Source: JBASRP01 sp044866075 (lineage in GTDB: Bacteria; Actinomycetota; AC-67). From it: a stretch of DNA of 13,942 nucleotides. Location: positions 1-13,942 of the forward strand of contig JBIOTQ010000089.1 in NCBI GenBank assembly GCA_044866075.1, written 5' to 3'. Made by a program: the position numbers and the translations under genes. Shown here in pieces: positions 13,424 to 13,942 of the stretch (positions within the stretch are counted from its first letter, which is position 1; the number at the start of each line of letters is the position of its first letter). The notes beneath the pieces were generated by a model that searched no databases, was not told the origin of the DNA, and worked only from the letters and a program-made list of their open reading frames with translations.

Positions 13424-13942
13424 GCCTTCGTCATCTCGAGCATCTTCTTCGCCGTTCTCACCCTGAACGCCTTGCGTCCCCTACCGGAGACGACCAGCTT
13501 CTTCGCCTCGTGGCTCACGATGGAGTTGGCGCCGCACCACCTGGTCGCGAACGTGATCCTGCTGATCATTTTCGCCGCGACCGACTCGATCGAGGGGACG
13601 GGCGGCCTCGTCGGGCTGGTGCTCGAGGCGGTGACGATCACGGGCCTCGTCGCGATGATCGTCCAGTCACAGAGGGTTCGAGCGATCGGCGAGCATGCCT
13701 TGATCGAGGGCCTCGGCCCCGACTACGCCAAGAAGATTCTCCCGCACCGCGCCGCGAGCCACGACCTGCGGGTTCCGTGGCGGCAGCTTCTTCTCCCCTT
13801 CTACATGAGGCATCCCGACGTTGAGCGCGTGCGGAACATCTCGTACGGACCGTACGGGAAGAAGAACCGGCTCGATGTGTATCGCCACAAGGACCGCCTG
13901 CAGGGCGCTCCCGTCCTTTTGTTCATCCACGGCGGCGGGTGG
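13415..13942 (+). CDS. Membrane-anchored alpha/beta hydrolase (esterase/lipase-like), 3' end outside window
   Basis: An open frame runs from ATG 13415 to the window end, 176 residues without a stop. The N-terminus has three hydrophobic segments (about 4-20, 38-56 and 63-84) predicting a multi-span anchor, then a soluble part with NISYGPYGKKNRLDVYRHKD leading to PVLLFIHGGGW, the first strand and oxyanion-hole HGGGW motif of esterases of the hormone-sensitive-lipase/BD-FAE type. The nucleophile serine, the acid and the histidine should lie beyond the window. No clear Shine-Dalgarno site precedes the ATG; CAAACT six bases before it is a poor leaderless -10 candidate. It is divergent from the WS/DGAT gene across 48 bases, so both may share regulation, and an ester-hydrolysing role opposite ester synthesis is plausible but inferred. 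Confidence 0.88.
   Translation, partial: MSKAFVISSIFFAVLTLNALRPLPETTSFFASWLTMELAPHHLVANVILLIIFAATDSIEGTGGLVGLVLEAVTITGLVAMIVQSQRVRAIGEHALIEGLGPDYAKKILPHRAASHDLRVPWRQLLLPFYMRHPDVERVRNISYGPYGKKNRLDVYRHKDRLQGAPVLLFIHGGGW

Overview
The window looks like chromosomal DNA from a high-GC actinomycete-like bacterium (Actinomycetota). The evidence is dense coding with GC-rich third positions, a WS/DGAT acyltransferase, an LLM-type flavin/F420 oxidoreductase with a TetR regulator, several class III nucleotide cyclases and a probable leaderless gene start. The class cannot be fixed from sequence alone, and an uncultured lineage is plausible. I see no rRNA, tRNA, CRISPR array, insertion sequence or phage gene. 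No gene-free stretch exceeds about 140 bases.

Layout. (1) 2-1116 (+) is the 3' part of a soluble class III cyclase with canonical active-site residues, broken by a one-base frameshift near 808-811. Just behind it on the opposite strand, 1113-1178 looks like the severed C-terminal tail of a TetR regulator. (2) 1197-2045 (+) is a compact ArsR repressor / SRPBCC protein cassette with its own AT-rich promoter and a symmetrical operator candidate. (3) 2056-4368 (-) holds an LLM oxidoreductase, a cysteine-hydrolase-fold protein lacking the usual catalytic triad, and a TetR regulator whose start overlaps the hydrolase stop. Matching 19-bp palindromes lie about 21-22 bases before the LLM start and the hydrolase start, which reads as a self-contained TetR regulon. 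(4) 4472-11004 (+) holds two very large tandem paralogues, 1083 and 1089 residues. Each has a cytoplasmic class III cyclase domain, one membrane helix, a seven-blade YVTN-type beta-propeller and a complete family-5 (peptide/oligopeptide type) solute-binding domain. (5) 11005-13366 (-) is a WS/DGAT acyltransferase followed by a cyclase-family (PF04199-type) hydrolase. (6) 13415-13942 (+) is the start of a membrane-anchored alpha/beta hydrolase, transcribed divergently from the acyltransferase and cut by the window end.

The most interesting system is the tandem pair. The architecture predicts transmembrane receptors that join an extracellular ligand-binding protein to an intracellular nucleotide cyclase, in place of the usual pairing of solute-binding protein with ABC permease; no permease is present. 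The intracellular halves are about 91% identical in protein although many codons differ silently, while the extracellular halves have diverged much more. That suggests two receptors with different inputs and one conserved output, able to form homo- or heterodimers. The cyclase active sites are non-canonical, so the product, or catalysis at all, is uncertain. The first receptor gene shares its upstream region, including a TetR operator candidate, with the LLM gene, so sensing and the oxidoreductase cluster could be co-regulated. This last link is inference.
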